Shown here: positions 1-9,270 of the stretch, one piece after another
How positions within the stretch are numbered: position 1 is the first letter of the stretch
Layout of the letters: each line of letters begins with the position of its first letter
DNA from: Affinirhizobium lemnae
GTDB lineage: Bacteria; Pseudomonadota; Alphaproteobacteria; Rhizobiales; Rhizobiaceae
Assembly (NCBI RefSeq): GCF_022968395.1
Contig: NZ_JALJQZ010000031.1
Location: forward strand, 1-45,155
DNA: 45,155 nt
Reading direction: 5' to 3'
Position numbers and translations under genes: made by a program
Notes under the pieces: generated by a model
What the model was told of the DNA's origin: nothing
Databases searched by the model: none
The model's input: only the letters and a program-made list of their open reading frames with translations

Positions 1-281
1 GCATTCGCCAATCTCAATGATCATCAACCCCTCGAGAAACAATCCAGCCAAAACCAGACTTCCTCAAGAACGAAAAAAACCGTCGCCAGCAGCGCCGCTG
101 CCCTCGTCAGTGACACGGCTTATAGGCAAACCAATTTTATCCGTCAACACACGATTTCAAAATCAGTCAACGAAAATGATAAGCCGTTGATATGGCTTAA
201 TTTATTCGTGCATCCGCCTAGCGTCAGAGCCGGAAGCTCCAAAAATACGGCCCGAACGTGGGTATAGGGGCGGGTTTGCGG
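1..281. other. Window edge, no gene assigned
   Basis: About 280 bases lie between the window edge and the end of the transaminase gene. Frame 1 of the + strand is open from base 1 to a TAG at 265-267 with no start codon visible, so it could be the tail of a gene that begins outside the window, but its composition (rich in S, N, Q, K) does not look like a conserved domain. I see no convincing terminator, repeat or RNA here. Confidence 0.4.
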
Positions 282-1136
282 CTAGATCGCGTTGGCCAGA
301 CGATCCTGGATATAAGTCTGCAGAAGCTTCCGTGAAACTGGACCAGGCTTGCCGTCACCGATTGATCTGCCATCGACGCGAACGACAGGCATAACGAATG
401 CGCTTGCGGAGGTAATGAAGACTTCTGCTGCGCTCAGGACTTCATCAACGGAAAACGCCCTCTCTTCCACTTTGAGATCGGAGCCCTGCGCGAGAGAAAG
501 CACGGATGCCCTCGTGATGCCGTGGAGAAGCGCGTTCGACAGATGCCGCGTTACAAGAACGCCATCCTTGGTGACGATGTGAACGTTCGATGAGCTCGCT
601 TCCGTGATCAGCCCGTCTTCGACCAAAAATACATCGTCTGCTCCTGCTTTTGCAGCTTCCGTCTTCACCATTGATGAGTAGAGAAGCTGCACGGTCTTGA
701 TCTGCCGGTTCGCCCAACGCCCCTCCGGCACAGTGACGACCGAGAGACCGGTTTCCCACTTCGTGTTCTCAAGAACGTTTTTCTTCTGAGTGAACATGAT
801 AATGCTGGGCTTCATGCCATCGGCGAAGAGAAAGTCGCGATCCGCTGCCCCTCGCGAGATCTGCAGATAGATCAATCCGCTCTCCAGATCGTTTCGCTCG
901 ATGATCTGGCGATGAAGGTCGAGAAGCTCACTGTCAGATACCGGTGCCGGGATTCCGAGCGCTTCCAGCGATCGCTTGAGCCGGGCCGTATGGCCTGGAT
1001 AGTCAATGAGCTTGCGGTTGATGACAGCCGTCACCTCATAGATTGCATCCGCGAACAGAAGACCTCTGTCGAAGACGGAGATCGTTGCCTCGGCCTCGGG
1101 TTTCCATTCGCCATTTACAAATACGATGCGGGACAT
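282..1136 (-). CDS. dat: D-amino-acid transaminase, PLP fold type IV
   Basis: Predicted to move an amino group between D-amino acids and 2-oxo acids, giving for example D-glutamate or D-alanine for peptidoglycan or for D-amino-acid catabolism; cytosolic and PLP dependent. The protein has the class IV aminotransferase layout: an N-terminal VFDRGLLFADAIYE block (the usual DRGxxxGDGxYE position), the IKTVQLLYSSMVK segment that carries the PLP lysine (IK), and the EASSSNVHIV block that follows. Length (284 residues) is normal for the family. The open frame extends five codons upstream (to 1151), but the ATG at 1136 starting MSRIVFVNGEW matches the usual N-terminus. Divergent from the GhrA-like gene with about 140 bp between starts. 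A branched-chain aminotransferase is the main alternative; the DRGxxFAD signature favours the D-specific enzyme. Confidence 0.85.
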   Translation of the reverse strand: MSRIVFVNGEWKPEAEATISVFDRGLLFADAIYEVTAVINRKLIDYPGHTARLKRSLEALGIPAPVSDSELLDLHRQIIERNDLESGLIYLQISRGAADRDFLFADGMKPSIIMFTQKKNVLENTKWETGLSVVTVPEGRWANRQIKTVQLLYSSMVKTEAAKAGADDVFLVEDGLITEASSSNVHIVTKDGVLVTRHLSNALLHGITRASVLSLAQGSDLKVEERAFSVDEVLSAAEVFITSASAFVMPVVRVDGRSIGDGKPGPVSRKLLQTYIQDRLANAI

Positions 1137-1276
1137 GCTCACTCCGGTCATTCTATCAGACGCCCATGCGACGTCGCTGGTCGCACAGAACCAGCAGCAT
1201 ACGATTCGGGCAAGGCCAAGGCTTGACGCCTATGGCGTGGATGCTGAAAAGACCGAAACCTGAACGGAGAATCGCC

Positions 1277-2221
1277 ATGGCGCCGCCGATTGCATTTGTC
1301 ACCCGTATGCCCGGCGATGAAGAGAAGTATTGGCTGAACGTCCTGCAGCAATCCATGCCGACAGAGCATATTCTCTCTTTTCGGGATCTGACGCAGGAGG
1401 AAAGGCGACTGGCCGAAATCGCAATCGTTGCCAATCCCGATCCTAGTGATGTCGCCGCCCTTCCCGGCATATCCTGGATCCATAGCCTGTGGGCCGGTGT
1501 GGAGAGGCTGGTTGCTGAACTAGGCGCTGCTGCTCCGCCCATCGTGCGGCTCATCGATCCGGAATTGTCTCGCGTGATGGCGGAGGCGGTTCTGGCCTGG
1601 ACCTATTATCTGCAACGGGAGATGCCCGCTTACAGAAAACAGCAAGTCGATTGCCGTTGGGAACCACGCAGCTACCGACATCCCGGCGAAATGACTGTTG
1701 GTCTATTGGGACTGGGTGTGCTTGGCAAGGCGGCAGCGGGACGCCTGATGGATGCCGGGTTTAAGGTCCAGAGCTGGAGCGGTAGCGCGGCAACGCTGCC
1801 AGGTGTCATGCATTTCACCGGGGAGGATGGCCTCAACACGGTTCTTTCGACAAGCGACATCATCGTATGCCTTCTGCCTCTTACTACCGAAACCCGAGGT
1901 TTGCTGAACAAACATCGCCTTGGATTGATGCCAAGAGGTGCCTCCCTCATCAATTTCGCCCGTGGCGCGATTGTCGACACGGATGACCTTATCGAGCTTC
2001 TGAATAGCAGGCATATCGATCATGCGGTGCTTGATGTCTTTACGCAGGAGCCCCTCGACAAGAACTCCCCGCTATGGCAGCACCCGGATGTTACGGTTCT
2101 TCCGCATATCTCAGCGCCAACAGATGCAGTGACAGCATCGAGAATAGTGGCACAGAACATCGAGACCTGGAGAAGTACTGGGAAGCTGCCTGTCACCATA
2201 GACCGAAAACGCGGATATTGA
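1277..2221 (+). CDS. ghrA: Glyoxylate/hydroxypyruvate reductase A (D-isomer 2-hydroxyacid dehydrogenase)
   Basis: Predicted NAD(P)H-dependent reduction of glyoxylate to glycolate and of hydroxypyruvate to glycerate in the cytosol. The 314-residue protein follows E. coli GhrA along its length: the divergent N-terminal catalytic half, the Rossmann motif VGLLGLGVLGKAAAGRL (about residues 135-151), the NFARGAIVDTDDL segment with the catalytic Arg, the LDVFTQEPL segment with the Glu, the PHIS histidine and the family-typical C-terminus IDRKRGY. The frame is open further upstream to 1043, but that part overlaps the divergent transaminase; ATG 1277 has a CGGAGA ribosome-binding sequence at 1265-1270 and starts the conserved region. 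It lies upstream of the MscS gene and probably forms its own unit. Confidence 0.88.
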   Translation: MAPPIAFVTRMPGDEEKYWLNVLQQSMPTEHILSFRDLTQEERRLAEIAIVANPDPSDVAALPGISWIHSLWAGVERLVAELGAAAPPIVRLIDPELSRVMAEAVLAWTYYLQREMPAYRKQQVDCRWEPRSYRHPGEMTVGLLGLGVLGKAAAGRLMDAGFKVQSWSGSAATLPGVMHFTGEDGLNTVLSTSDIIVCLLPLTTETRGLLNKHRLGLMPRGASLINFARGAIVDTDDLIELLNSRHIDHAVLDVFTQEPLDKNSPLWQHPDVTVLPHISAPTDAVTASRIVAQNIETWRSTGKLPVTIDRKRGY

Positions 2222-2341
2222 TCGTCCAGGCCATCGGCCGAACCGGCAGATCCCACCCTCGGCCAATTGCCTAAATGCGGGCAACATTGCATCATCATCA
2301 ATGGAATGCCTGGGGGCATTTTCGATGGCGTCAGGTGGGGC

Positions 2342-4528
2342 ATGCTGGGTACACGCATTCATATGTTTTCGCGGCTTCTGGCCTGCCTTGTCTGTCTTGT
2401 TGTCTGGCTTCAGACGGCCAAGAGCTCGGCTTCTGCTGAAGACAAGCCGCCGACGATCGTGGTCCTTACCGCAAATCAAACAGCCGAGCAGATAGAGGCC
2501 GCCGTCAAGGCTGCCTCTCAGGGCGGCGCTCCCGTGCTCATCCGATGGGCGGAAGAGACGCCGCCGCCAGCTGTGTCTGACAGCCGCGATCAATCCATGG
2601 CCGCCATGAACAACATGTGGATGATCGGCGACCTTCAGAAAGCACTGGCAAACGGCACAGAGGGGGCTATTTCCGGCATCACCCGGCTGCCAGCCGTGTT
2701 CCAGACAAGTTGGCAGACAATTTCCGAAGAGCCGGGTGGCACCACATTCGCAGCATGGATGCTGTTGGTCAGTGCGAGCCTGGGGCTTATCAGCGCCTAT
2801 GGTGCTCGCGTGGTTCTGAACCATGCCTTCGGGCGTTTCATACCGAAACGCCGGTTCACCAGCGCGGGTTTGCGCTTGCTACTTGATCTCGCGGCAGTGG
2901 CAGTTTTCCATGCAGCATCCCACATCGCGGCTCGCCAGGGTCTGGATGCAGGCAGCTTTGGGCGTCAGGTCAATGGCGCCCTTCTCTCAATGCTGACAGG
3001 CGGGCTGGTGTATGCGTGCCTCGGTCGCTTTCTGTTTCACTCCAATGGTTCAGGCGGCGGCCCTTTGATCGATATCGCAAGGCCGCGCTGGCATTTCCGG
3101 ATGCTGGTGCTTTATGGGCTTATGACCGCCTTCATCGGGAATAGCGTGCATTTGGCGGATATGAGAATGGTTGATGCTGCGGCGGCCGATAGCTGGCTGT
3201 TCCTGACAACCACAGTCCTGACCGTGATGAAGCTTTACTGGTTCATTGGCGGTCGCCGCGATATCGCGTCTGTGTTTGCCGGGAAAGATGCCGGGCCTTT
3301 TCGGCGGGCAGTCGGGAGTATTCTGGCCGGTTCATACATTGTTTCGGCAATCGTCATATGGGCAACAGGCCTGCTGGTCGCGGGTTCGGCACAAAACCTG
3401 GTTTGGGCTCGCGCCGCCGGTATAACGCAGTTCCTAATGATCGTGGTGCCCGTTCTTGATCTGGCCGTCGTTTCCCTTCTTGGCCATATGGCGAGGAAGC
3501 GCGAAGCCGCGACCGGCAAGGGCCTGCCATCCGTTGTCTTGTGGAGCCTTCGAACACCCTTGGCGGGGGCGATATGGCTGATAGGGCTTCATATGATCGT
3601 GCAGCTGTGGCAGCCATTGTTGATGGGTGCTTCTACACTGGTGACCACCTGGCTGATGTGGCTTGAGCGACTGAGCCTGGCATTGATCGTCAGCTGGTCG
3701 TTCTGCAGTTTCCTACTCAAATATTTCGAAGCAATCGCGCCGAGCGCCACGGTCATCATGCCGGGAGAGGATGATGGCGATGCCCGCAAGGAAAAAAGCC
3801 GGATCTCCACAATCTTGCCTGTCGTGCGAAATCTTGTCCTGGGTGGCGTCATCGCCATCGCGGCGCTTGTCGTCGTATCGGCTGCCGGAATAGATGTGGC
3901 ACCACTTCTTGCCGGTTTCGGAGTGCTGGGTCTTGCCCTGTCTTTCGGATCCCAGACGCTGGTGAAGGATGTCGTTTCCGGCATATTCTTTCTGGCCGAG
4001 GACGCGTTCCGGATCGGAGAGTATATCGATACCGGAAAGCTGATGGGAACGGTTGAGCAAATCTCGCTGCGGTCGGTTCGGCTCCGGCACCATAATGGTC
4101 CGATCCACACCGTCCCTTTTGGCCAGATTACCTCGATCACCAACTACAGCCGCGACTGGGGAACCATCAAATTCCAATTGCGGTTCGATCGGGACGCGGA
4201 TCTGGAGCTGATCCGGAAGACGGCGAAGAAGGTCGGCCTTGCCATGCTGGATGATCCGGAATTCGGCGGCGATTTCCTGGTGCCTCTCAAGATGCAGGGC
4301 ATTCAGGATGTGACGGAAAATTCCATGGTGATCCGTTTCAAGTTTACCGCGCGCCCTGGCAATCCCAGCATCATCAAGCGCGAGGGCATGAAGCGCCTTC
4401 TGGCCGCGTTCAAAGCAGCCGGATTGCCGCTGGCATCAAACGCCGTTGTCGTGCGCGGCGGCAGCGAACGCCCGGGAGATGCCGCTGCGGCCTCGCTTAT
4501 GCCGCTGACGTCACAGGCAAGCACGTGA
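2342..4528 (+). CDS. MscS-family mechanosensitive channel, YbiO-like
   Basis: Predicted inner-membrane channel that opens under membrane tension and protects against hypo-osmotic shock. With the ATG at 2342 it is 728 residues, near E. coli YbiO (741). It begins with a signal peptide (MFSRLLACLVCLVVW core) and a periplasmic segment, then many membrane helices; the MscS pore and beta domain lie near residues 500-620, visible as LLAGFGVLGLALSFGSQTLVKDVVSG followed by FFLAEDAFRIGEYI and a VEQISLRSVRLR stretch. An alpha/beta cytoplasmic domain follows. Starts at 2267 (upstream) or 2363 are also in frame; 2342 keeps the hydrophobic leader near the N-terminus. Its stop codon is directly followed in the same frame by the remnant of a different gene. 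Confidence 0.85.
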   Translation: MLGTRIHMFSRLLACLVCLVVWLQTAKSSASAEDKPPTIVVLTANQTAEQIEAAVKAASQGGAPVLIRWAEETPPPAVSDSRDQSMAAMNNMWMIGDLQKALANGTEGAISGITRLPAVFQTSWQTISEEPGGTTFAAWMLLVSASLGLISAYGARVVLNHAFGRFIPKRRFTSAGLRLLLDLAAVAVFHAASHIAARQGLDAGSFGRQVNGALLSMLTGGLVYACLGRFLFHSNGSGGGPLIDIARPRWHFRMLVLYGLMTAFIGNSVHLADMRMVDAAAADSWLFLTTTVLTVMKLYWFIGGRRDIASVFAGKDAGPFRRAVGSILAGSYIVSAIVIWATGLLVAGSAQNLVWARAAGITQFLMIVVPVLDLAVVSLLGHMARKREAATGKGLPSVVLWSLRTPLAGAIWLIGLHMIVQLWQPLLMGASTLVTTWLMWLERLSLALIVSWSFCSFLLKYFEAIAPSATVIMPGEDDGDARKEKSRISTILPVVRNLVLGGVIAIAALVVVSAAGIDVAPLLAGFGVLGLALSFGSQTLVKDVVSGIFFLAEDAFRIGEYIDTGKLMGTVEQISLRSVRLRHHNGPIHTVPFGQITSITNYSRDWGTIKFQLRFDRDADLELIRKTAKKVGLAMLDDPEFGGDFLVPLKMQGIQDVTENSMVIRFKFTARPGNPSIIKREGMKRLLAAFKAAGLPLASNAVVVRGGSERPGDAAAASLMPLTSQAST

Positions 4529-4842
4529 CAGATTTCTGATATCTGCATCGATTATGTGCGCGGCACGCCTGTCGTATCCGACAGTGAGGCAGATGCCGAA
4601 TTCATCAAAACGATTGCTTCAGAACTCGTCGGGCCGGAGAAGGTTGGCGTCTGTCGGCTCATCCCCGGCAGCGAAGATTTTGCCTATATGCTGGAGGAAT
4701 TGCCGGGTGCCTTCATCCGCCTCGGCAATGGTATCGAGTCGGCTGGCTGCATAATCCGAAATACAATTTCTCCGATGCCAACATTCCGGTTGGAGCAGCA
4801 CTCTGGGCACGCCTTGCGGAACGTTTCCTGATCGATACCTGA
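4529..4842 (+). pseudogene. C-terminal remnant of M20 amidohydrolase (hippurate hydrolase/aminoacylase type), frameshifted
   Basis: Directly after the MscS stop codon, in the same frame, the translation reads ISDICIDYVRGTPVVSDSEA and then PGSEDFAYMLEELPGAFIRLGNG, the characteristic C-terminal metal-site block of M20 amidohydrolases. Around 4725-4744 the homology leaves this frame and continues in another one as WLHNPKYNFSDANIPVGAAL, WARLAERFL, ending at 4842. About 100 C-terminal residues of a roughly 380-residue enzyme survive, the N-terminal catalytic part is gone, and there is no own start signal, so it should be non-functional. The deletion end point coincides with the end of the channel gene, pointing to one deletion event plus one indel. 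Confidence 0.85.
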
Positions 4843-4984
4843 AAGATAGATTAGTCGGGGAACCAACCGGCTTTCTTCGAGTTGCCCGAGCGGGCCGTCG
4901 AAGCATCACGCCAATGCAGTCGTTCAATCTGCAATGACACAGAGCTGCTTTCGGCCTGGACCGCAGGCAGAAGGAGATGCGCTG

Positions 4985-7255
4985 GTGGCTGATCAGGATA
5001 CCGTGAAATATGATGAACCGGCCGGCGGTTGGGGCTCGCTGAGAGGTATCACCCGCATTTTCGGCAAGGAATGGCCGACCCCTGGCGTTCTCGATACGCT
5101 CGCCCACCAGAACAAGCCTGGCGGTTTCATGTGCACGTCCTGCGCCTGGACGAAGCCTGCCAATCACAATGCATTCGAGTTCTGCGAGAATGGTGCGAAG
5201 GCGACCCTGTGGGAGCTTACGACGCGCAGATGCACGCCCGATTTCTTTGCAAAACATACGATTTCCGAACTGCGGGACTGGACCGATTACGATCTCGAAC
5301 AAACGGGGCGTCTTACCCATCCGCTGCGCTACGATCGCGAGCTGGATACTTATGTCGCTTGCTCCTGGGATGAAGCCTTTTCCGCCATCGGTCGCGAGCT
5401 GAAATCTCTCGATCCGAAATCCACGGTCTTCTATGCCTCGGGTCGAGCCAGCCTCGAAACGTCTTATCTCTACGCATTGTTCGCGCGACTCTACGGAAAC
5501 AACAATCTACCCGACAGCTCCAACATGTGTCATGAGACGACGTCTGTCGCCCTGAAGAAAGTCATCGGCGCTCCAGTCGGCACCTCAGTCTACGAGGACT
5601 TCTCCACCTGTGACGCCATCTTCTTCTTCGGCCAGAACACAGGCTCCAACAGTCCGCGTTTCCTGCATCCTCTTCAGGACGCGGTAAAGCGGGGCTGCCG
5701 GATCGTCACGTTTAACCCGGTTCGCGAACGCGGGCTGGAAGCAATGATCAATCCGCAAAGCCCGACCGAGATGCTGACGGGCCAGGAAACGCAAATCTCC
5801 AGCTACTATCTTCAGGTCAAGGCTGGAGGCGATATCGCAGCCCTCATGGGACTTTGCAAACATGTTCTGGCGAAGGATGACGAGGCAAGATCAAGCGGAC
5901 GCAGCGTTCTGGATCGTGATTTCATAGATCAGCATACCCATGATTTTGGAGCGTTTGAACATCTCGTCCGCTCAACGCCATGGGAGCAGATCGAGTACGA
6001 ATCCGGTCTCACGCGTGATGCTCTGGAACAGGCGGGGCAGGTCTATGTCGAAGCGGAACGCGTCATCGGAATCTATGGCATGGGCCTCACCCAGCAAGTT
6101 CACGGATTTGACAACATCGGCATGTTCGTCAATCTACTCCTGATGAAAGGCAATATCGGTCGTGATGGCACAGGCATCTCACCTGTGCGCGGTCATTCCA
6201 ACGTGCAAGGCCAGCGCACCGTTGGCATATCGGAGAAGCCGGAGCTTGTTCCACTCGACAGGTTGGAGGAGATGTTCGGCTTCACAGCACCGCGCGAAAA
6301 AGGACTGACGACCGTTGACGCTTGTCAGGGAATTTTGGACGGCACCGTAAAGGCATTCATTGGTCTTGGCGGCAATTTCGTTCGGGCCATTCCCGAGCAA
6401 GGCGCCATGGAAGAGGCCTGGCCCCGGATGCGGCTAACAGTCCAGATCGCAACCAAACTTAATCGCAGCCATCTTTTCAACGGCGATATCGCCTATCTCC
6501 TGCCTTGTCTTGGGCGATCCGAGGAAGACCTGCAGGAGGCGGGCCCGCAAATCGTGACGATCGAGGATACTTTCAGCTGCATCCACGGATCGATTGCCAA
6601 GCGCAAGCCCGCGAGCGAACATCTGAAGTCCGAACTGGCCATCGTAGCGGGTATCGCCAAGGAGACCCTTGCCCCCAATCCGAAGGTGCGGTGGGATGAA
6701 TGGACGGGCGACTATTCGAAGGTCCGCGACCTGATCGAGGCCACCTACCCTGACCAGTTCCACGATTTTAACGCCCGAGTGTTTACCCCGGGTGGCTTCT
6801 ATCGCGGCAATAGCGCTCGGGAGCGGATCTGGAAAACGGAAAGCGGAAAGGCGGAGTTCACCCTTCCCAAGCAGCTCTCGGCGGCAGGGTTCGCAGACTC
6901 TGCTGGACGCTACCGCCTCATCACTCTGCGCAGCAACGATCAGTTCAACACGACCGTCTATGGTTACAGCGATCGCCTGCGCGGGATCGAAGGTACGCGT
7001 TCAGTTCTGTTGATGAGCCCGTCCGAGATCCGAAAGGCTGGACTTCGCGAGGGCCAGGTTGTCGGCCTCTCCTCAGACGCCGACGACGGACGCAAGCGCT
7101 ATGTGGGCGGTCTGACGGTGACACCATTCGACCTGCCGGATGGCTGTATCGCGGGCTATTACCCCGAGCTCAACCCGCTGATCCCCCTTTCGCATCACGA
7201 TCAGCATTCGAAAACCCCGGCATCGAAAGCCGTTCCGGTCCAGATCGTAACGTGA
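4985..7255 (+). CDS. FdhF/YdeP-family molybdopterin oxidoreductase
   Basis: Close along its length to E. coli YdeP, a formate-dehydrogenase-like bis-MGD oxidoreductase linked to acid resistance; the true substrate of this family is not settled. Seen: an N-terminal CTSCAW followed 13 residues later by FCENGAK, giving Cys for an Fe-S site; SSNMCHETTSVAL, where the Cys occupies the position of the Mo-ligand Cys/Sec of formate dehydrogenases; LLMKGNIGRDGTGISPVRGHSNVQG; ATKLNRSHL; and the C-terminal cofactor-binding barrel with RSNDQFNTTVYG. The longest frame starts with ATG 4934, which has no ribosome site. GTG at 4985 has AAGGAG at 4971-4976 with eight bases between and leads into the conserved region, so I prefer it (756 residues). 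No twin-arginine signal, so cytosolic. No fdhD or electron partner adjoins it. Confidence 0.87.
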   Translation: MADQDTVKYDEPAGGWGSLRGITRIFGKEWPTPGVLDTLAHQNKPGGFMCTSCAWTKPANHNAFEFCENGAKATLWELTTRRCTPDFFAKHTISELRDWTDYDLEQTGRLTHPLRYDRELDTYVACSWDEAFSAIGRELKSLDPKSTVFYASGRASLETSYLYALFARLYGNNNLPDSSNMCHETTSVALKKVIGAPVGTSVYEDFSTCDAIFFFGQNTGSNSPRFLHPLQDAVKRGCRIVTFNPVRERGLEAMINPQSPTEMLTGQETQISSYYLQVKAGGDIAALMGLCKHVLAKDDEARSSGRSVLDRDFIDQHTHDFGAFEHLVRSTPWEQIEYESGLTRDALEQAGQVYVEAERVIGIYGMGLTQQVHGFDNIGMFVNLLLMKGNIGRDGTGISPVRGHSNVQGQRTVGISEKPELVPLDRLEEMFGFTAPREKGLTTVDACQGILDGTVKAFIGLGGNFVRAIPEQGAMEEAWPRMRLTVQIATKLNRSHLFNGDIAYLLPCLGRSEEDLQEAGPQIVTIEDTFSCIHGSIAKRKPASEHLKSELAIVAGIAKETLAPNPKVRWDEWTGDYSKVRDLIEATYPDQFHDFNARVFTPGGFYRGNSARERIWKTESGKAEFTLPKQLSAAGFADSAGRYRLITLRSNDQFNTTVYGYSDRLRGIEGTRSVLLMSPSEIRKAGLREGQVVGLSSDADDGRKRYVGGLTVTPFDLPDGCIAGYYPELNPLIPLSHHDQHSKTPASKAVPVQIVT

Positions 7256-7269
7256 ACCGATTGAACTTC

Positions 7270-8517
7270 TCACCAGGTGAGATGCAGCGATTCAAGCCCA
7301 TGAAAATGGTAGACGTCCTTCACCTGGGGCGTCTGCGCCAGCTTTAGGTTCGGCAAGCGCCGGAACAGAAGAGGCAGGACAATGTTCAGCTCTAGGCGTG
7401 CCAAGGGCGCGCCAATGCAGAAATGGATGCCCGCCCCGAAGGACAGGTTTGCTCCATCGTTGCGGTCAGGCTTGAAGATGAGCGGGTCCGGGAACTTTGC
7501 CGGATCCAGATTGGCCGCAGCCAGGATGAGGCTCACCTTGTCGCCGCGCTTGAGCGATACGCCGTCGACTTCAACCTCCTCCAACGCCCAGCGCTGGAAG
7601 ATATGAACGGGAGCGCAGAGCCTGAGCGTTTCCTCAACCACGCGTTCCGTCGAAGCCGAGTCCCGAAACAGGTCGTTCACCGGAAGCCTGCTTTCCAGGA
7701 TGATCCGAACTGAATTGCCGATCTGATGAACCGTCGCCTCATGGCCAGCATTGAGCAGTACGATCGTGGTAGAGACCAGTTCCTCCTCCGTGAGAAACTG
7801 ACCCTTGTGCTCCGTGTGGATCATGTGGCTCAGCAGATCGTCTTTCGGGGCGCTGCGGCGCTCCGCGATGACCGAGCGCACATAATCTGCGAACTCCTTG
7901 GCAGAGCGATCAGCCGCCTCTTCATCGGCGCGGCTTCGCTTGAACATATACATGCCGACATAGTCATGGCTCCAGCGCAGAAGCTGCGGTCCCATCTCCT
8001 CCGGAATGCCGATCATCCGCGCTATCATCGTAACAGGGATAATGTCGGCGAAGGCTGACAAGAGTTCCACTCGTCCGGCGCTCTCGAACCTGTCGATCAG
8101 ATCGTTCGCAAGTTGCTCGATTTCGCCGCTCATCTTCTCGACATGGCGCGAAACAAAGGCGCGATTGACCAGCGTCCGCAGTCGCGTGTGTTCCGGCGGC
8201 TCTATTTCCAGAAGCGAATGTCTTTCGGCCAGATCGAAATTGCGGGTATGCTCTGGCGGCTCCGCCACCCCCAGTTCTTCGCGGCTGGCTATATGAAGAA
8301 TCTGCCGACCAAATCTTCGATCCCTCAGCAGGGCATTCACGTGGTCGTAACCAGTGAAAAACCATTGCCCTTGCTGCTCCCAGAAGAAGGTGGGGCACTG
8401 GGCATGCAGCTGTGCATAGGTCAGGTTCGGATCGCTGTAGAATCCGGGATGGCGAGCATCCAGCCAAACCCGGCGGGTGGATGCATCGATGCGCAGGAAT
8501 TCGTTCATGTCGGTCAT
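7270..8517 (-). CDS. Cytochrome P450 monooxygenase
   Basis: Soluble bacterial P450 of 415 residues, predicted to hydroxylate or epoxidise an unknown substrate with electrons from a ferredoxin encoded elsewhere. Seen: I-helix AGHEAT at residues 257-262, ExxR helix ETLR at 296-299, and heme loop FGAGIHFCIGAPLARLE with the thiolate Cys at about 367. The usual I-helix Thr of the acid-alcohol pair is Ala261 here (as in P450eryF). ATG 8517 sits immediately after an AGGA; the in-frame ATG three codons later (8508) has better spacing and may be the real start. It ends 14 bp from the convergent YdeP-type gene and is divergent from the b561/RibD pair, with about 200 bp between. No fused reductase or adjacent ferredoxin. 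Confidence 0.92.
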   Translation of the reverse strand: MTDMNEFLRIDASTRRVWLDARHPGFYSDPNLTYAQLHAQCPTFFWEQQGQWFFTGYDHVNALLRDRRFGRQILHIASREELGVAEPPEHTRNFDLAERHSLLEIEPPEHTRLRTLVNRAFVSRHVEKMSGEIEQLANDLIDRFESAGRVELLSAFADIIPVTMIARMIGIPEEMGPQLLRWSHDYVGMYMFKRSRADEEAADRSAKEFADYVRSVIAERRSAPKDDLLSHMIHTEHKGQFLTEEELVSTTIVLLNAGHEATVHQIGNSVRIILESRLPVNDLFRDSASTERVVEETLRLCAPVHIFQRWALEEVEVDGVSLKRGDKVSLILAAANLDPAKFPDPLIFKPDRNDGANLSFGAGIHFCIGAPLARLELNIVLPLLFRRLPNLKLAQTPQVKDVYHFHGLESLHLTW

Positions 8518-8724
8518 TCCTGAGGACTACATCATCAATGCAGAAAGCGAAATCAATTCGCGATGCCACGAAACAGCCATCCGCAGAAAAATTGAAGTTT
8601 CGGGATTTGGCTGGCCTGCCAAACGATTTTGTGATGCCATGTCATCGGTAGAACTGCAGCAACGCCAGCACTCTCCTGATCCAGCATCCGCAGAAAGCGT
8701 ATCAGACCCAGGAGGTGAACAGCC
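8518..8724. promoter_or_regulatory. Divergent intergenic region between P450 and cytochrome b561
   Basis: About 207 bp without a supportable gene separates two divergent starts, so it should hold both promoters. The + side ends in a strong ribosome site, CAGGAGG followed by TGAACAGCC before the ATG at 8725. I could not identify convincing -35/-10 pairs or an operator. Confidence 0.45.
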
Positions 8725-9255
8725 ATGCAGACTGACCGCTTGTCAACGATACCCTATCCCGCGCCCATGCGAGCCCTGCATTGGATCGTCGCACTCGGCG
8801 TTCTGGCCACCTGGCCGCTGGGGATGATGATCAAATTCACGGCGGAACCCTTCAAGCTCACTTTCTACATGCTGCATGAATCCATAGGCTTCCTCGTGCT
8901 GTGGATCATGCTAGTCCGTATCGGCATACGCTTGACGAGTGAGAAGCCCATTTCCAGCGACAGAGGTTCGCTTGCCGCTCTCGCCGGACTGGTTCACGCC
9001 CTGCTGTATCTGATGCTGGTGGTCATGCCGGTTAGCGGCTTTCTCGCAACGAACGCCCATGGCTTCCCCCTCTCCTGGTTCGGCCTTTTCACCGTATGGA
9101 GTCCGATCGGCAAACTTCCATCACTGGCTCCGACATTTTCTACCATCCATACCTGGAGCGCATGGATCCTTCTTGGCCTTTTTGCGTTACATATCGCTGG
9201 CGTGCTGTTTCACCATCTCATCAAAAGAGACGGAACGCTGCAGAAAATGCTGTAA
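8725..9255 (+). CDS. Cytochrome b561 family protein
   Basis: Four-helix di-heme b-type membrane cytochrome of 176 residues, the usual length of bacterial CybB-type proteins, which pass electrons between quinol and periplasmic or membrane partners. Histidines suited to heme binding sit in each helix: MRALHWIVAL (helix 1), FYMLHESIGFLVLW (helix 2), AGLVHALLYLML (helix 3) and STIHTWSAWILLGLFALHIAGVLFHH (helix 4). The start has an AGGAGG ribosome site. The RibD-like gene begins 15 bp after its stop, so the two are co-transcribed. Possible roles are redox balance for the adjoining biosynthetic genes or electron supply to a membrane oxidase; the sequence does not decide. Confidence 0.88.
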   Translation: MQTDRLSTIPYPAPMRALHWIVALGVLATWPLGMMIKFTAEPFKLTFYMLHESIGFLVLWIMLVRIGIRLTSEKPISSDRGSLAALAGLVHALLYLMLVVMPVSGFLATNAHGFPLSWFGLFTVWSPIGKLPSLAPTFSTIHTWSAWILLGLFALHIAGVLFHHLIKRDGTLQKML

Positions 9256-9270
9256 GCGGGAGGTTTGCTT

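Noticed and set aside
1..267. Open frame on the + strand without a start codon
   Set aside because: No start, odd composition and no recognised homology; it may be the tail of a gene outside the window but cannot be supported.
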